Source: Caldilineaceae bacterium
GTDB lineage: Bacteria; Chloroflexota; Anaerolineae; Caldilineales; Caldilineaceae
Direction: 5' to 3'
Length of the DNA: 64,000 nt
Assembly (NCBI GenBank): GCA_026645575.1
Contig: JAPKMW010000011.1
Span: 62,001-126,000, forward strand
Positions within the stretch are counted from its first letter, which is position 1. Every line of letters starts with the position of its first letter. This document shows positions 16,823-27,645 of this stretch, in pieces. The notes beneath the pieces are model-generated. The model was not told where the DNA came from. It ran no database searches and saw only the letters and a program-made list of their open reading frames with translations. A program made the translations under genes and the position numbers.

Positions 16823-16839
16823 TGTCAGACTTCTGTAAC
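16823..16839 (+). promoter_or_regulatory. Direct-repeat operator-like site before the ketosynthase gene
   Basis: TGTCAG, five bases, TGTAAC, continued by AACT and, four bases on, GTATTTC. The sites at 18608 and 51042 share the same extended sequence. A GACTGTA lies 32 bases downstream of the TGTAAC. The form TGTCAG-N5-TGTAAC is close to the E. coli PhoB box. Confidence 0.6.
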
Positions 16840-16978
16840 AACTTCCCGTATTTCACCCCGCCGCACCCGCGACTGTACCTCACACAACCTCAGCATCATT
16901 ATCATCATCATCAAACAACTCTAGATTGAGGTGTCCATCAATGATTGTTATATTTGATTACAAAAAGTGAGTTCAACC

Positions 16979-18202
16979 ATGCAAAAAGTTGTTGTCACTG
17001 GTATTGGACTGGCAACCGCTGCCGGTTTGCAGGTCAAGCCCTTTTGGGAAAGGATTGTTGCTGGCCAATCGGCCGTAGCGTCTATCCGTACCATGGATGT
17101 AACCGACTTTCCCACTCAGATCGGGGCGGAAATCGATCTGGCGACCATTGAAACCGTATTGACGCCTAAAACCAGTTCGCGTTTAAGTCGCATTTCAAAG
17201 TTTGCTTGCTATGCCGCCCGTCAGGCTATCGACGATGCCGTTGGCCCTGGCGCCAGCCTCCAGCAAAGCGCTGGTGTCTTCATCGGCTGTTCCCAAGGCG
17301 GCTATGTAGAGAGTGAACCTTTTTTTAATAAGCACTTTGCGAAAAAAGCCGTCAGCCCCTACGCCATCCTAAAACCCATGAATTCCGCACCAGCTACCAA
17401 TGTCTCGATCCAATGCAACCTACATGGCCCGGTCATCACCATTGATACCGCTTGTTCATCAGCCAATCATGCGGTTGGCTTGGCAAGCATGATGATTGCG
17501 GGTGGCAATTTGAGCCAAGCGGTTGTTGGCGGGGTTGATACAGTATTCTCACCCGCCGTTTTCCATAACTGGTGTGCGCTTTATGCGATGACGCGCCAAA
17601 ATGCGTACCCTCACAAAGCCTGTAAACCCTTTAGTAAAAATCGCGATGGCACTGTTCTTGGCGAAGGGGCCGGCATGGTTGTGTTGGAATCGGAAGAGAT
17701 CGCGCTGGCACGAGGCGCACACATTTATGGCGAAATTGCCGGTTACGGACAAAGCGGAGACGCCTTTCACCTGACGCAAAGCACCGCCGATGGGTTAAGC
17801 GCCGCCATCAGCCATGCTTTGCAACAGGCCAAGGTCTGCCCGGAAAAAGTAGACTATATCAATGCCCACGCCACTGGCACCTTGGTCAATGATGCCACCG
17901 AAACCCTGGCCATCAAACAGGTCTTTGGCGAACATGCTTATCAGATCCCCATTAGTGGCGTCAAGCCGGTGTTGGGCCATACCCTGGCTGCGTCCGCCGC
18001 CCTCGAATTGATTGTCTGTCTTCTTGCCCTGCGCGATGGCGTTGTCCCACCAACGATCAACTACGAAGAAGCGGACCCCGCCTGTGATTTGGATTATGTC
18101 ACGGAGGGAGCGCGCCCCCATCAACCAAAGGTCTGTCTTTCGAACTCTTTTGGCTTTGGTGGCAGCAATGCCGTTCTCGTCATCAAAAAATACGAACAGT
18201 AA
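16979..18202 (+). CDS. Free-standing beta-ketoacyl-ACP synthase (FabF/KAS II-like)
   Basis: A 407-residue ketosynthase. The ATG at 16979 gives the usual start MQKVVVTGIG; a GTG four codons upstream is possible. The active site is complete: Cys159 (DTACSSA), His in NAHATGT and His in VLGHTLAASA. It condenses an acyl group with malonyl-ACP. It has no acyltransferase and is followed 28 bases later by an ACP gene and then the FAAL, which places it at the head of the lipopeptide cluster. It may make or modify the fatty-acyl starter; a role in general fatty acid synthesis is less likely because no other fab genes are near. An operator-like direct repeat lies about 140 bases upstream. Confidence 0.93.
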   Translation: MQKVVVTGIGLATAAGLQVKPFWERIVAGQSAVASIRTMDVTDFPTQIGAEIDLATIETVLTPKTSSRLSRISKFACYAARQAIDDAVGPGASLQQSAGVFIGCSQGGYVESEPFFNKHFAKKAVSPYAILKPMNSAPATNVSIQCNLHGPVITIDTACSSANHAVGLASMMIAGGNLSQAVVGGVDTVFSPAVFHNWCALYAMTRQNAYPHKACKPFSKNRDGTVLGEGAGMVVLESEEIALARGAHIYGEIAGYGQSGDAFHLTQSTADGLSAAISHALQQAKVCPEKVDYINAHATGTLVNDATETLAIKQVFGEHAYQIPISGVKPVLGHTLAASAALELIVCLLALRDGVVPPTINYEEADPACDLDYVTEGARPHQPKVCLSNSFGFGGSNAVLVIKKYEQ

Positions 18203-18230
18203 AAGCACAGTAAAAGCTACGGAGGTTTCT

Positions 18231-18485
18231 ATGAATGAGGCTCTGACAAAAGCCCAAGCGATCATTAGTGAAGTCCTGAAAGTTGATCCGACGCGAATTA
18301 CTGGAAATACCAATTTTGTTGAGGATCTAGGGGCAGACAGCATTGATTTGATTGAACTAATTATGCGTCTGGAAGAAGAATTTAATATTCAGATCTCGCG
18401 TGAAGAAGCGATGCAAATCACAACGATGCAACAAGCAGTGACCATCTTGCTACCCAAGCTGGCGCTTCCTGTTAGCAATGTGTAG
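18231..18485 (+). CDS. Acyl carrier protein
   Basis: An 84-residue ACP with the 4'-phosphopantetheine site Ser37 in LGADSIDLIEL. The ATG at 18231 has GGAGG at ideal spacing. It follows the ketosynthase by 28 bases and precedes the FAAL gene, so it is the probable carrier for the ketosynthase or the first acceptor of the activated fatty acid. It is similar to FabC/AcpP-type proteins but has a short C-terminal extension (KLALPVSNV). Confidence 0.95.
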   Translation: MNEALTKAQAIISEVLKVDPTRITGNTNFVEDLGADSIDLIELIMRLEEEFNIQISREEAMQITTMQQAVTILLPKLALPVSNV

Positions 18486-18607
18486 GGTGCAAACCATAGT
18501 GGGCTACCCTGCGTGAGTTCGTGACCCACAAGCAGCGCAGCCTATTTTATGAACCCCTAGACTCGCCGCGGATAATCGTACACAGGTGGTCATTGCGGAG
18601 AGTCGCC

Positions 18608-18624
18608 TGTCAGGATCCTGTAAC
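18608..18624 (+). promoter_or_regulatory. Direct-repeat operator-like site before the FAAL gene
   Basis: TGTCAG, five bases, TGTAAC, then AACT, six bases and GTATTTC; GACTGTA lies 33 bases after TGTAAC. Nearly the same arrangement as before the ketosynthase, so the FAAL-NRPS genes may have their own promoter within the cluster. Confidence 0.6.
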
Positions 18625-18727
18625 AACTCGTGGCGTATTTCTGTCCACAAGGGCGCGACTGTAGCAAGCAGACAAATTGCGTAAAAGCGAATGGCTTGAA
18701 CAAATCTACACCAGAAAGAAAATAAGC

Positions 18728-20929
18728 GTGCAACGCTCTGCCGATCACTATCTCTCTTCCCAAACCGAAACAATGGTGGCGATTCTCTGCCACCGCGCCA
18801 CAGTAGAACCAGAACGCGCCGCCTTTCGCTTGCAGACGAGTGCGGACGCGGCGCCGCAGATCATGACCTATGGCGCGTTGGATCGCCAGGCGCGGGCGAT
18901 TGCGGCCCTGTTACAACAACAAGGCGCCACCGGCGAACGTGCGCTGTTGCTCCACCCCTTTGGGCTGGAATTTATTGCCGCTTTTTACGGCTGTCTCTAT
19001 GCCGGTGTGGTGGCAACGCCCCTCTATCCCCCCCGCCCCAACCGGCTTGATCCCCGGCTCATGGCGGTCACGGCGGATGCGCAGGCAACGTTCGCCCTGA
19101 CCACCGCTAAAATTGCCGCGGCGGCCGACGCCAATCAAAACGCTGGCGCCATGCAACAAGTACGCTGGCTGGCAACCGACACCATCGACACGGCCAACGC
19201 GCCGGATTGGCAAGAACAGATGCCTAAACCAACGGCACTGGCCTTCCTCCAATACACCTCCGGCTCCACGGGAACGCCCAAAGGGGTGATGGTTTCCCAC
19301 GCCAACGTCATGCATAATGCCGCCATGATTCACACCGCCTTTGCCCTCACGTCCCAGAGTACCGGCTTGATGTGGACGCCTTTCTACCACGACATGGGGC
19401 TGATCGGCGGCGTGATCGAACCCATTTACGCCGGTAACTTGACTACGTTCCTCCCGCCGGTCGATTTTTTGCAACAGCCGGTGCGCTGGTTGCGCACCAT
19501 TAGCACCGAACGCATTACGGTGAGCGGTGGGCCAAACTTCGCCTATGAGTTGTGCATCAACGCCATCACGCCCGACCAATGTGAGGGGCTGGATCTCACT
19601 TGTTGGGAAGTGGCCTTTTCCGGCGCCGAGCCGGTGCGCGCCGGCACGCTGGAACGTTTTGCCGCCAAATTCGCGCCCTATGGCTTTCGCTTTGCGGCCT
19701 TTACCCCCTGTTTCGGCATGGCTGAATCAACGGTCATGACCACTTGTACACCCCAAGCGCAACCGCCGGTGATCCTCGAATGTGACGCCCAGGCATTGAC
19801 GCAGCATCGCGTAAAAATCGCCCCGACGGCGGGCGGTGCGACATCTCCCCAACGCCTTGTCAGCAGCGGGCGCGCCTGGTGCAACCAGGCGGTACGCATT
19901 GTTCACCCGGAGGGGCGCACCCTTTGCGGGCCAGATGAAGTCGGCGAGATCTGGATTGCCGGCCCCAGCGTCACCGGCGGCTATTGGAACCGTCCCCAGG
20001 AAAGCGCCGAAACCTTTGGCACCTACCTGGCTGACACGGGTGAAGGACCCTTTCTGCGCAGCGGCGATCTCGGCTTTCTGCAAGACGGCGAACTCTTTGT
20101 TACCGGTCGCTGCAAAGATCTGATTATTATCCGCGGACGCAATTACTATCCGCAAGATCTGGAATTGACCGTTGAAGGGGCGCACCCTGCCCTGGAAGCC
20201 AATGCCGTCGCCGCCTTTACGGTAACACAAGACGACGCCGAACAGTTGGTCATTGTTGCCGAAATTGCCCGTACCCAGGTGCGCACCGTCGATACGGATG
20301 GGGTGATCGCTGCGATCCGCCGCACCATCAGCCAGGAATATCAATTGGCGGTCAGCGTCATCCTTCTATTACGGCCAGGGCGTATGCTGAAAACTTCTAG
20401 CGGCAAGCTTCAGCGCCGCGCTATGCGACAAGCCTACCTGGAAGGAACCGTAGAAAGCATTGCCCACTGGACGCGTCCGCTGCACGAGAACCGTATGAAT
20501 GCACCGACCTACGTCCTCCAGACGGCAATCAACGCTAATCGGGCGCAGCTAATGATGAGGCCAACGGGACAGGCAATTGAAGCCTGGATCACTGCGCAAC
20601 TGGCGCAACGGCTTGGAACAGCGCCAACGACGATTGATCTACATAAACCCTTTGCCGACTACGGCCTAGATTCCGTGGCCGCAGTCGAGTTGGTTCATGC
20701 CCTGCGCCAGTGGGTAGAAAGCCAGGGGCAACCGATCACCCTGGATGTAACCGCCCTATGGGATTTCCCGACCATTGCCACGCTGGCCCAGCATCTCGCC
20801 GGCGCGACAGCGGCGCCCCGTCAGCAACAGGATCACAAAACCACGGCGGCCATCGAGGTGGGCAATCCATCTGCCCAAGACGCCGAACTCGCTGCCGAAA
20901 TTGCCCAATTGCAACGCTTATTAAATTGA
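18728..20929 (+). CDS. Fatty-acyl-AMP ligase with C-terminal ACP domain (NRPS/PKS loading protein)
   Basis: An adenylate-forming enzyme of the FAAL type fused to a carrier domain. The AMP-binding motif is YTSGSTGTPKGVM. FAAL-typical segments are DFLQQPVRWLRTIS and GGPNFAYELC, and the domain ends near residue 590 with RGRNYYPQDLE and the TSSGKLQRR core. The carrier domain (about 615-690) has Ser649 in YGLDSVAA. It should activate a free fatty acid as acyl-AMP and load it on its own carrier for the following ketosynthase module. The start is uncertain: TTG at 18677, GTG at 18728 or ATG at 18773. The GTG is chosen because family members begin 10-20 residues before the first conserved helix. It is followed 14 bases later by the PKS-NRPS gene. 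Confidence 0.9.
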   Translation: MQRSADHYLSSQTETMVAILCHRATVEPERAAFRLQTSADAAPQIMTYGALDRQARAIAALLQQQGATGERALLLHPFGLEFIAAFYGCLYAGVVATPLYPPRPNRLDPRLMAVTADAQATFALTTAKIAAAADANQNAGAMQQVRWLATDTIDTANAPDWQEQMPKPTALAFLQYTSGSTGTPKGVMVSHANVMHNAAMIHTAFALTSQSTGLMWTPFYHDMGLIGGVIEPIYAGNLTTFLPPVDFLQQPVRWLRTISTERITVSGGPNFAYELCINAITPDQCEGLDLTCWEVAFSGAEPVRAGTLERFAAKFAPYGFRFAAFTPCFGMAESTVMTTCTPQAQPPVILECDAQALTQHRVKIAPTAGGATSPQRLVSSGRAWCNQAVRIVHPEGRTLCGPDEVGEIWIAGPSVTGGYWNRPQESAETFGTYLADTGEGPFLRSGDLGFLQDGELFVTGRCKDLIIIRGRNYYPQDLELTVEGAHPALEANAVAAFTVTQDDAEQLVIVAEIARTQVRTVDTDGVIAAIRRTISQEYQLAVSVILLLRPGRMLKTSSGKLQRRAMRQAYLEGTVESIAHWTRPLHENRMNAPTYVLQTAINANRAQLMMRPTGQAIEAWITAQLAQRLGTAPTTIDLHKPFADYGLDSVAAVELVHALRQWVESQGQPITLDVTALWDFPTIATLAQHLAGATAAPRQQQDHKTTAAIEVGNPSAQDAELAAEIAQLQRLLN

Positions 20930-20943
20930 AATCCAATCGATCC

Positions 20944-23900
20944 ATGATGACACCAGCAACACCATCCGCCAACGGCCCGACGCCGGAAACCCTCGTCCAA
21001 TTGATCCGGCAGGCGCGGTTACGCATTGAGGAATTAGAGGGACGCGACCGCACGCCAATCGCTGTGATTGGCCTCGGTTGTCGCTTTCCGGGGGCGGCTT
21101 CCCCAGCCGCTTTCTGGCAAAATCTCCTAGCCGGCCATGACGCGATTCGCGAAGTGCCGGTTGATCGCTGGGATGCACACGCACTTTATAGCCCTACCCC
21201 GACCCCCGGCAAGATGAACACGCGTTGGGGCGGTTTTTTGCCGGACATTGACGCCTTTGACGCGCCCTTTTTTGGCATCTCCGGCGTTGAAGCTGCGGCC
21301 ATGGACCCGCAACAACGCCTGCTCTTGGAAGTGGCCTGGGAAACTATTGAAGATGCGGCCATCGATCCGCAGAGCCTGGCCGGCAGCCAAACCGGCGTCT
21401 TTATCGGCATTAGCAGCAATGACTACGGTCGGCTACAGCGGGGCAGCGCGCAAGAGATCAGCGCCTATGCCGGCGTGGGCAACGCCTTGAGCATTGCCGC
21501 CAATCGTCTCTCCTATCTGCTGGATCTGCATGGGCCAAGTCTAGCCATTGACACGGCTTGCTCGTCTGCACTGGTGGCGGTCCACCAGGCTTGTCAGAGT
21601 TTACGCCGAGGTGAGTGTGATCAGGCCCTGGTGGGCGGCGTCAACGTGATCCTCAGCCCGGCCATCACCGTCGCCTTTGCCCAGGCCGGCATGATGGCCG
21701 GTGACGGGCGTTGCAAAACCTTTGACGCTCGAGCCGATGGCTATGTGCGCAGCGAAGGGGCCGGCATGATCCTGCTCAAACCCTTGCCCGCTGCCATCCG
21801 GGCCGGCGATCCGATTTGGGCGGTGCTGGCCGGGACAGCCGTCAACCAGGATGGGCGCAGCAATGGCCTCACCGCACCCAACGGCCTGGCGCAACAGGCA
21901 GTGATCCGGCAAGCGTTGCACAATGCCGGGGTCACGCCGGCGCAGATCGGCTATGTCGAGACCCACGGCACCGGCACCGCCTTAGGCGATCCCATTGAGG
22001 TTAACGCGCTCAAGGCGGTGTTGAGTGAAGGACGCCCTGACGGGCAACCCTGTTGGCTGGGCGCAGTCAAGGCCAACATCGGCCATCTGGAAGCGGCGGC
22101 GGGCATCGCCGGTTTGATCAAAACGGTTCTCTGCCTGTATCACCAGCAGATCCCGCGCCAGTTGCATCTAAGCACGCTCAACCCCCACATTGATCTCACG
22201 GCAAGCCCCTTTGACATTCCCCAGCAGAATCAGCCCTGGTCCGCAGGAGCAGAGCCACGCTTCGCCGGGGTCAGCGCCTTTGGCTTTGGCGGCGCCAATG
22301 CCCATGTCATTGTCACCGAAGCGCCCCAGCTGGATCTGCCCACCTATCGCTCGGCGCGCAGCCACGGCCTTTTCACCCTGGCGGCCAAAGATCACGCCGC
22401 CCTCCGCACCCTGGCGGGGCGATACGCCGCCACCTTGGCTGCTGACCCTACGGCGCCACTGGAAGTGCTCACCTGTAGCGCCAACAGCGGGCGCGCCCAC
22501 TTTTCCCAGCGGCTGGCGATGGTAGTCAATGAGAACAGTCAACTCCACGATGCCTTAACCGCCTTTGCCGCCGGGGCAGCCACCGACGAAATTACCAACA
22601 CCGAAATTGTCACCAGCCCAGAGACGCCGACGCGACCCCGTCTCGCCTTTCTCTTTACCGGGCAAGGCGCGCAGTTGCTCAAGGCCGGGCGCCAACTCTA
22701 TACCACCGAAACCGTTTTTCACAACAGCTTGCACCAGTGTGACGAAATTTTACAACCGTTGATCGGCTGTTCGCTCATCACCCTGCTCTATCCGCCGGAC
22801 GAGACAGAAGCGGAGCGCTCTACCGCTTGGCTGGCCGACACCATCTACGCCCAACCGGCGCTCTTTGCCCTGGAATATGCCCTGGCCCAGCTTTGGCTCG
22901 CCTGGGGGATCAAACCCGATTTTGTCCTGGGTCACAGCCTGGGCGAATTGGTGGCGGCTTGTGTGGCCGGCGCCTTTTCGCTGGAAGAAGGGTTATGGCT
23001 GGCAACCATGCGCGGGCGGTTGATGGGGTCGCTGCCCGCCAACGGCGTCATGGCTGCTGTCTTTGCCCCGGCAGCCACCGTGACGCCTTATCTGGCACCC
23101 TGGTCGGCGCAGGTTGCGTTGGCGGCCACCAACGGGCGCGCCCAGAGCGTGATCGCCGGTGAGCGCACGGCGGTGGGCGCCCTGTTGATCACCCTACGTG
23201 AGCAAGGCATCGAAAGCCGTCTACTGCCGGTTGGCTATGCCTTCCATTCGCCACTAATGACGCCCATCCTTGATGAGCTAGAGCAAGCCGCGGCCAATCT
23301 CACCTATCAGCCGTTGCAGTTGCCGCTGATTTCCACCGGCATGGGGGAATTGCTCCCTGTGGGCTATCGCTTCACAGCGCAGGATTGGCGCGACCAGGCG
23401 CGCGCCCCGGTTCACTTTGCCCAAGGCATCGATCTGTTGTTGGCGCAGGGCTGTCGCTTCTTTGTTGAGATTGGCCCACAGCCGTTGCTCACCACCCTCG
23501 GGCGCGTCGATCACCCCGAAAGCGACGCGCACTGGCTGCCGTCCCTTGTCCCTGCTCAGGATGAATGGGCGACGATCTACCGTAGCCTGGCCCAGCTTTA
23601 TGTCCACGGCGCCACCGTCGCCTGGTCAGCGCTCTATGCCGGGGATGCCCACCCGCGCTTACGTTTGCCCACTTACCCCTTTCAACGTCAATGCTACTGG
23701 TTTTCAGAAGAGGATGCCATGCCCCATACTCACGGACACCGCCCAGATCTACATGCCAGCCGACAGCAAACGCAGCCGTTGCCCCGGCTCATACCTGGTC
23801 AGGACCAGAACACAATTCTGGCGGAACTGCGCACCACCCTAGCGGCCTTGCTCCAGCTTCCGGCCACAGTGATCGGGGATGAAACCCCGTTACTCACCCT

Positions 23901-26900
23901 CGGCGCCGATTCGATCATCTTGATCGAGGCCAGCCGCCGCCTGGAAAAGCGCTACGGTGTCGCCATTCCCATGCAGCGTTTTTTTGAAGATTTGTCAACG
24001 CTAACCGCCCTCAGTCACTACATTGCCCAGCAGCACACGGTAGAAAGCGGCCCACTTCCAGCCCAAGTTCAGGCGCTTGTCGAAGCACAGGAAGCAACAA
24101 TCACGCCGCCCACCAGCAATGGCACAGGCGCGCTCCCCGCTGGCATCAGCCAACAGTTGCTCGACATCATCGCCAAACAACTCGATCTGCTCACCCATCA
24201 CCTCCTACCCCCAACCACCCATACGCCCAATGAGCCGATCACGAATCACGAATCACGAATTACGAATTACGAATTACGCGGCGCGACTGATCTCGCCGAA
24301 GTCAACGCTCAACACGCAACACGCAACACGCAACACGCAACACGCAACACGCAACACGCAACACGAATCACGAATCACGAATCACGCACCCTCCCCCTCA
24401 CCGAAGCCCAACAACAACTCTGGTTTCTAAGCCAGATGAGTGACGCGGCTGCCATTGCTTACAATGAGTCGGTCAGCCTGCGCCTGACAGGGGCGCTGGA
24501 TCTATCGGCCCTACAGCGGGCGGTGCAGGAGTTGGTCGAACGCCATGAAGCCTTGCGCACCTGCATTAGCGCGGCTGGCGATACGCAGGAAGTGCTACCC
24601 ACGTTGACCATTGATCTGCCGTTGGTGGATTACAGCGGCACCCCAAGCGGGGCGCAAAGCGAACAGATCGCGACCTGGCTGGCGGCGGAGAGTCGCCGTC
24701 CACTGAATCTGACCACCGGGCCGCTCTTCCGCGTGGCGCTGCTCAAATTGGCCGCTACCGAACATCTGCTGGTCATGACCGCTCACCATATTATCATTGA
24801 CGGCTGGTCGATGGGTGTGCTGCTCCACGAGTTGGGCGCGCTTTATAACGCGGCCTGCACCGGGGAAGCTGTCACGCTGCCGCCAGCGCCCCAATTCCGT
24901 GATCACATTGCTTGGCAACAGGCCGCCCAAGCGAGCGACGCCCTGGCTACCCAGGAAGCCTATTGGCTGGAACAGTTGGCCGGCGAACTGCCTTTACTGG
25001 AATTGCCCTTTGACCGTCCCCGTCCGCCGCAGAAAAGTTACAAGGGCGCGCTGGCAACCGTCCGTCTATCGGCCCAAAACACACAAGTCCTTCAGGCGGT
25101 GAGCCGCCAACAGGGTTGCACCCTCTTTATGACCCTCTTTGCCGCCTATACCATTCTGCTCCATCGCCTGAGCGGTCAGGAGGAGGTAATTGTCGGCGTG
25201 CCGGTGACGGGCCGCACGATGTCGAATGGCGCGAGCATTGTCGGCTATTGCACCCACCTGCTGCCCATCCGCAGCCGGCAAGCGAGTGACGACCGGAGAA
25301 GCTTCCCAACGTTCCTCCAGGAGAGCCGCCGTCGCCTGTTGGATGCGTATGCCAATCAGGACTATCCCTTTGCCCGGCTGATCAACCGGCTCAATGTGCC
25401 GCGCGATCTGAGCCTGTCGCCGGTGATTAGCTCAACCTTTAACCTGACCCAGCAACCGACCCTGCCCAACTTCACCGGGCTAACCGTGGCGCTTGGCCCC
25501 CGCCCCACCAGCTTTGTCGATCACGATCTCAGTGTCAATATTGTCGAAAATAATGGTGAACTGCTCATCGATTTTGAATATAGCAGTGATCTCTTTACCC
25601 CAACCGCTGCTCAACGCATTGCCGACCATTTTACCACCCTGCTCACCGGAATCATTGCCGATGCGCAACAGCCGGTGCTGACGCTGCCGCTGCTGAACGC
25701 CGCCGAACGCCAACAACTGTTGGTGACATGGAACCAGACAGCGTACCCCTTTGATACCACCCAAAGCTTTCAACAACTGTTTGAGGCGCAAGTGGCCCGC
25801 ACGCCCACGGCCGTCGCTGTCCGTTTTGGCGAGGTGGCGCTGACCTATGCCGAACTCAACGACCAGGCCAATCGCATTGCCCATCGCTTGCGCGCCACGG
25901 GCGTGGGCGTGGATACAGTTGTCGCCATTTGGTGTGAACGCAGCCCGGCCTTCGTGGCCGCCATGTTGGGCATCTTCAAGGCCGGCGGCGCCTATCTACC
26001 GCTGGATGTACGGGCGCCCGCGGCGCGCCAGAGCCAGATCCTGGCCCAAAGCCGGACGCCCCTTCTGCTCATCACCGCCGACTTTGCTGCCGCAACAGAC
26101 GAAGCCTTGCGCTATCTGACTACACCGCCGCCCCAAGTCCAACAGATTGAGGATCTGCTGGCCGACGGCACGCCAACGACGAATCTGCCCCTGCTGTCGG
26201 CAGCGACGGATCCGGGGGCGCGCCTGGCCTATGTCATCTACACCTCCGGCTCGACCGGACTACCCAAAGGTGCGATGCTTGAGCATCGGGGGATGATCAA
26301 CCACATCTACGCCAAGATCAAAGAGCTGCATCTCACTGCTGCCGACATTGTGGCGCAGACCGCGCCCCAGAGTTTCGACATTTCAGTCTGGCAATTTTTG
26401 TCCACCCTGGTTATCGGCGGGCAGATTCACATTTTCAACGATACAATTGCCGCCGATCCTGTCGCCCTGCTCCAGCAGACGGCGCAGTGGGGCATTACGA
26501 TTTTGGAGGTGGTGCCGTCTTTGCTGCGCACGATGGTCGATGAGCTAGCCCAGGGGCTGGCTCCCGATCTAGTGGCCTTGCGCTACATGATCCCGACCGG
26601 CGAGGCGTTGCCGCCCAATCTGGCGCGCCAATGGCTACGCTACTGCCCGCAGATTCCCCTGGTCAACGCCTATGGCCCCACTGAATGCTCCGACGATGTG
26701 ACCCACCACTTTGTCACGGAACCGCCAGCGGAAACGGTGGTCAACATGCCGATTGGGCGGCCAATCCTCAACATGCGCATGTACATTCTCGACAGCCAAC
26801 GCCAACCTGTGCCGATCGGCGTGGCCGGCGAACTCTATGTCGGCGGCATCGGCGTGGGGCGGGGCTATCTCCATGAACCAGAACGAACAGCACTCGCGTT

Positions 26901-27645
26901 CCTCCCGGACCCCTTTAGCGCCGATCCTCATGCCCGGCTCTACAAAACCGGCGACAAAGCGCGCTATCTGCCCGACGGTGCCATTGAATATCTGGGACGG
27001 CTCGACTATCAGGTCAAAATTCGCGGCTTCCGCATTGAACTGGGTGAAATCGAAGCGGTGCTGGAAGCGCACCCCGCGGTGCGTCAAGCGGTGGTGATGG
27101 ATCGGCTGGACGCTAACCGGAGTAAATATCTGGTGGCCTATCTCACCGCCGAACAGGGGGTGGCGGAACCCGATTTGGGCGATATTCGCGCCTTTGTCAA
27201 ACAACGGTTGCCGGAATATATGGTGCCGGCGCTCTTTATGCCGCTGGCGACCATGCCGCTCACCAGCAATGGCAAGGTGGATCGCAAAGCCCTCCCGCTG
27301 CCGGACGCCGACGATTGGCACGGCACGGTTGCCTATGCTGCCCCCGAAACCCCGCTGCAAAACACTTTAGTCGCCATCTGGGCCGAGGTGTTAAAGCTAC
27401 CCCCGTCGGCCATCGGCATTTATCACAGCTTCTTTGATCTCGGCGGCCATTCCTTGCTGGCCGGGCAGATCGCCGCCCGTGTGCGCGCAGTCACCGCCGT
27501 CGAGTTGCCCATCCGCGAATTGATGGAGCAGCCTACCATTGCCGCGCTAGCCCATTGTATCCAAAGCCGTACCGCCGTTGCCGACCTGCTCGGCCAACCG
27601 CTGACGGCGTTGGCGTCATCAACACACGAGGTAATTGATTTATGA
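20944..27645 (+). CDS. Hybrid PKS-NRPS: KS-AT-ACP-C-A-T
   Basis: A 2233-residue multienzyme. The ATG at 20944, 14 bases after the FAAL stop, is chosen because translation upstream of it would overlap the FAAL gene and shows no homology. Domains: KS about 38-465 with Cys206 (DTACSSA) and both His ([15 protein letters not shown]); AT about 565-860 with Ser665 (GHSLGE) and AFHS, suggesting malonyl-CoA; ACP with Ser990 (LGADSI); a repeat-filled linker about 1098-1148; C about 1150-1590 with HHIIIDG (His1281, His1282, Asp1286); A about 1610-2110 with [12 protein letters not shown] with Ser2170 (LGGHSLL). No KR, DH or ER, so the added two-carbon unit stays a beta-keto group. Eight-letter A-domain code read as D-I-W-E-I-T-A-D-D, like codes recalled for diaminobutyrate. 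The C-terminus ends VIDL, a likely docking tail. It overlaps the next gene (ATGA). Confidence 0.93.
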   Translation: MMTPATPSANGPTPETLVQLIRQARLRIEELEGRDRTPIAVIGLGCRFPGAASPAAFWQNLLAGHDAIREVPVDRWDAHALYSPTPTPGKMNTRWGGFLPDIDAFDAPFFGISGVEAAAMDPQQRLLLEVAWETIEDAAIDPQSLAGSQTGVFIGISSNDYGRLQRGSAQEISAYAGVGNALSIAANRLSYLLDLHGPSLAIDTACSSALVAVHQACQSLRRGECDQALVGGVNVILSPAITVAFAQAGMMAGDGRCKTFDARADGYVRSEGAGMILLKPLPAAIRAGDPIWAVLAGTAVNQDGRSNGLTAPNGLAQQAVIRQALHNAGVTPAQIGYVETHGTGTALGDPIEVNALKAVLSEGRPDGQPCWLGAVKANIGHLEAAAGIAGLIKTVLCLYHQQIPRQLHLSTLNPHIDLTASPFDIPQQNQPWSAGAEPRFAGVSAFGFGGANAHVIVTEAPQLDLPTYRSARSHGLFTLAAKDHAALRTLAGRYAATLAADPTAPLEVLTCSANSGRAHFSQRLAMVVNENSQLHDALTAFAAGAATDEITNTEIVTSPETPTRPRLAFLFTGQGAQLLKAGRQLYTTETVFHNSLHQCDEILQPLIGCSLITLLYPPDETEAERSTAWLADTIYAQPALFALEYALAQLWLAWGIKPDFVLGHSLGELVAACVAGAFSLEEGLWLATMRGRLMGSLPANGVMAAVFAPAATVTPYLAPWSAQVALAATNGRAQSVIAGERTAVGALLITLREQGIESRLLPVGYAFHSPLMTPILDELEQAAANLTYQPLQLPLISTGMGELLPVGYRFTAQDWRDQARAPVHFAQGIDLLLAQGCRFFVEIGPQPLLTTLGRVDHPESDAHWLPSLVPAQDEWATIYRSLAQLYVHGATVAWSALYAGDAHPRLRLPTYPFQRQCYWFSEEDAMPHTHGHRPDLHASRQQTQPLPRLIPGQDQNTILAELRTTLAALLQLPATVIGDETPLLTLGADSIILIEASRRLEKRYGVAIPMQRFFEDLSTLTALSHYIAQQHTVESGPLPAQVQALVEAQEATITPPTSNGTGALPAGISQQLLDIIAKQLDLLTHHLLPPTTHTPNEPITNHESRITNYELRGATDLAEVNAQHATRNTQHATRNTQHATRITNHESRTLPLTEAQQQLWFLSQMSDAAAIAYNESVSLRLTGALDLSALQRAVQELVERHEALRTCISAAGDTQEVLPTLTIDLPLVDYSGTPSGAQSEQIATWLAAESRRPLNLTTGPLFRVALLKLAATEHLLVMTAHHIIIDGWSMGVLLHELGALYNAACTGEAVTLPPAPQFRDHIAWQQAAQASDALATQEAYWLEQLAGELPLLELPFDRPRPPQKSYKGALATVRLSAQNTQVLQAVSRQQGCTLFMTLFAAYTILLHRLSGQEEVIVGVPVTGRTMSNGASIVGYCTHLLPIRSRQASDDRRSFPTFLQESRRRLLDAYANQDYPFARLINRLNVPRDLSLSPVISSTFNLTQQPTLPNFTGLTVALGPRPTSFVDHDLSVNIVENNGELLIDFEYSSDLFTPTAAQRIADHFTTLLTGIIADAQQPVLTLPLLNAAERQQLLVTWNQTAYPFDTTQSFQQLFEAQVARTPTAVAVRFGEVALTYAELNDQANRIAHRLRATGVGVDTVVAIWCERSPAFVAAMLGIFKAGGAYLPLDVRAPAARQSQILAQSRTPLLLITADFAAATDEALRYLTTPPPQVQQIEDLLADGTPTTNLPLLSAATDPGARLAYVIYTSGSTGLPKGAMLEHRGMINHIYAKIKELHLTAADIVAQTAPQSFDISVWQFLSTLVIGGQIHIFNDTIAADPVALLQQTAQWGITILEVVPSLLRTMVDELAQGLAPDLVALRYMIPTGEALPPNLARQWLRYCPQIPLVNAYGPTECSDDVTHHFVTEPPAETVVNMPIGRPILNMRMYILDSQRQPVPIGVAGELYVGGIGVGRGYLHEPERTALAFLPDPFSADPHARLYKTGDKARYLPDGAIEYLGRLDYQVKIRGFRIELGEIEAVLEAHPAVRQAVVMDRLDANRSKYLVAYLTAEQGVAEPDLGDIRAFVKQRLPEYMVPALFMPLATMPLTSNGKVDRKALPLPDADDWHGTVAYAAPETPLQNTLVAIWAEVLKLPPSAIGIYHSFFDLGGHSLLAGQIAARVRAVTAVELPIRELMEQPTIAALAHCIQSRTAVADLLGQPLTALASSTHEVIDL
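24238..24385 (+). repeat. Heptameric tandem repeats inside the PKS-NRPS linker
   Basis: Two blocks: ATCACGA/ATTACGA heptamers at 24238-24277 and AACACGC heptamers followed by ATCACGA at 24308-24385. They encode a linker of NTQHATR- and [11 protein letters not shown] repeats between the ACP and C domain, in frame. The same heptamers recur at 29341-29384, 41730-41767 and 41928-41960. Confidence 0.88.

Larger units (their letters stand above)
16512..16978. other. Repeat-rich region and promoter before the biosynthetic cluster
   Basis: It contains a family B palindrome (16560-16641), a family A palindrome (16670-16737), a strong direct-repeat operator-like site (16823-16839) and a short ATC/CAT microsatellite near 16892-16914. 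No gene is seen. Confidence 0.6.

Noticed and set aside
16892..16914. ATC/CAT trinucleotide run as a regulatory repeat
   Set aside because: Too short and imperfect; nothing ties it to gene control.
20710..20943. Upstream extension of the PKS-NRPS frame to 20710
   Set aside because: It would overlap the ACP domain of the FAAL in another frame and shows no homology; ATG 20944 directly precedes the conserved KS leader.
24238..24385. Possible CRISPR-like repeat array
   Set aside because: The units are 7 bp, directly adjacent, without spacers, and translated as part of the PKS-NRPS.
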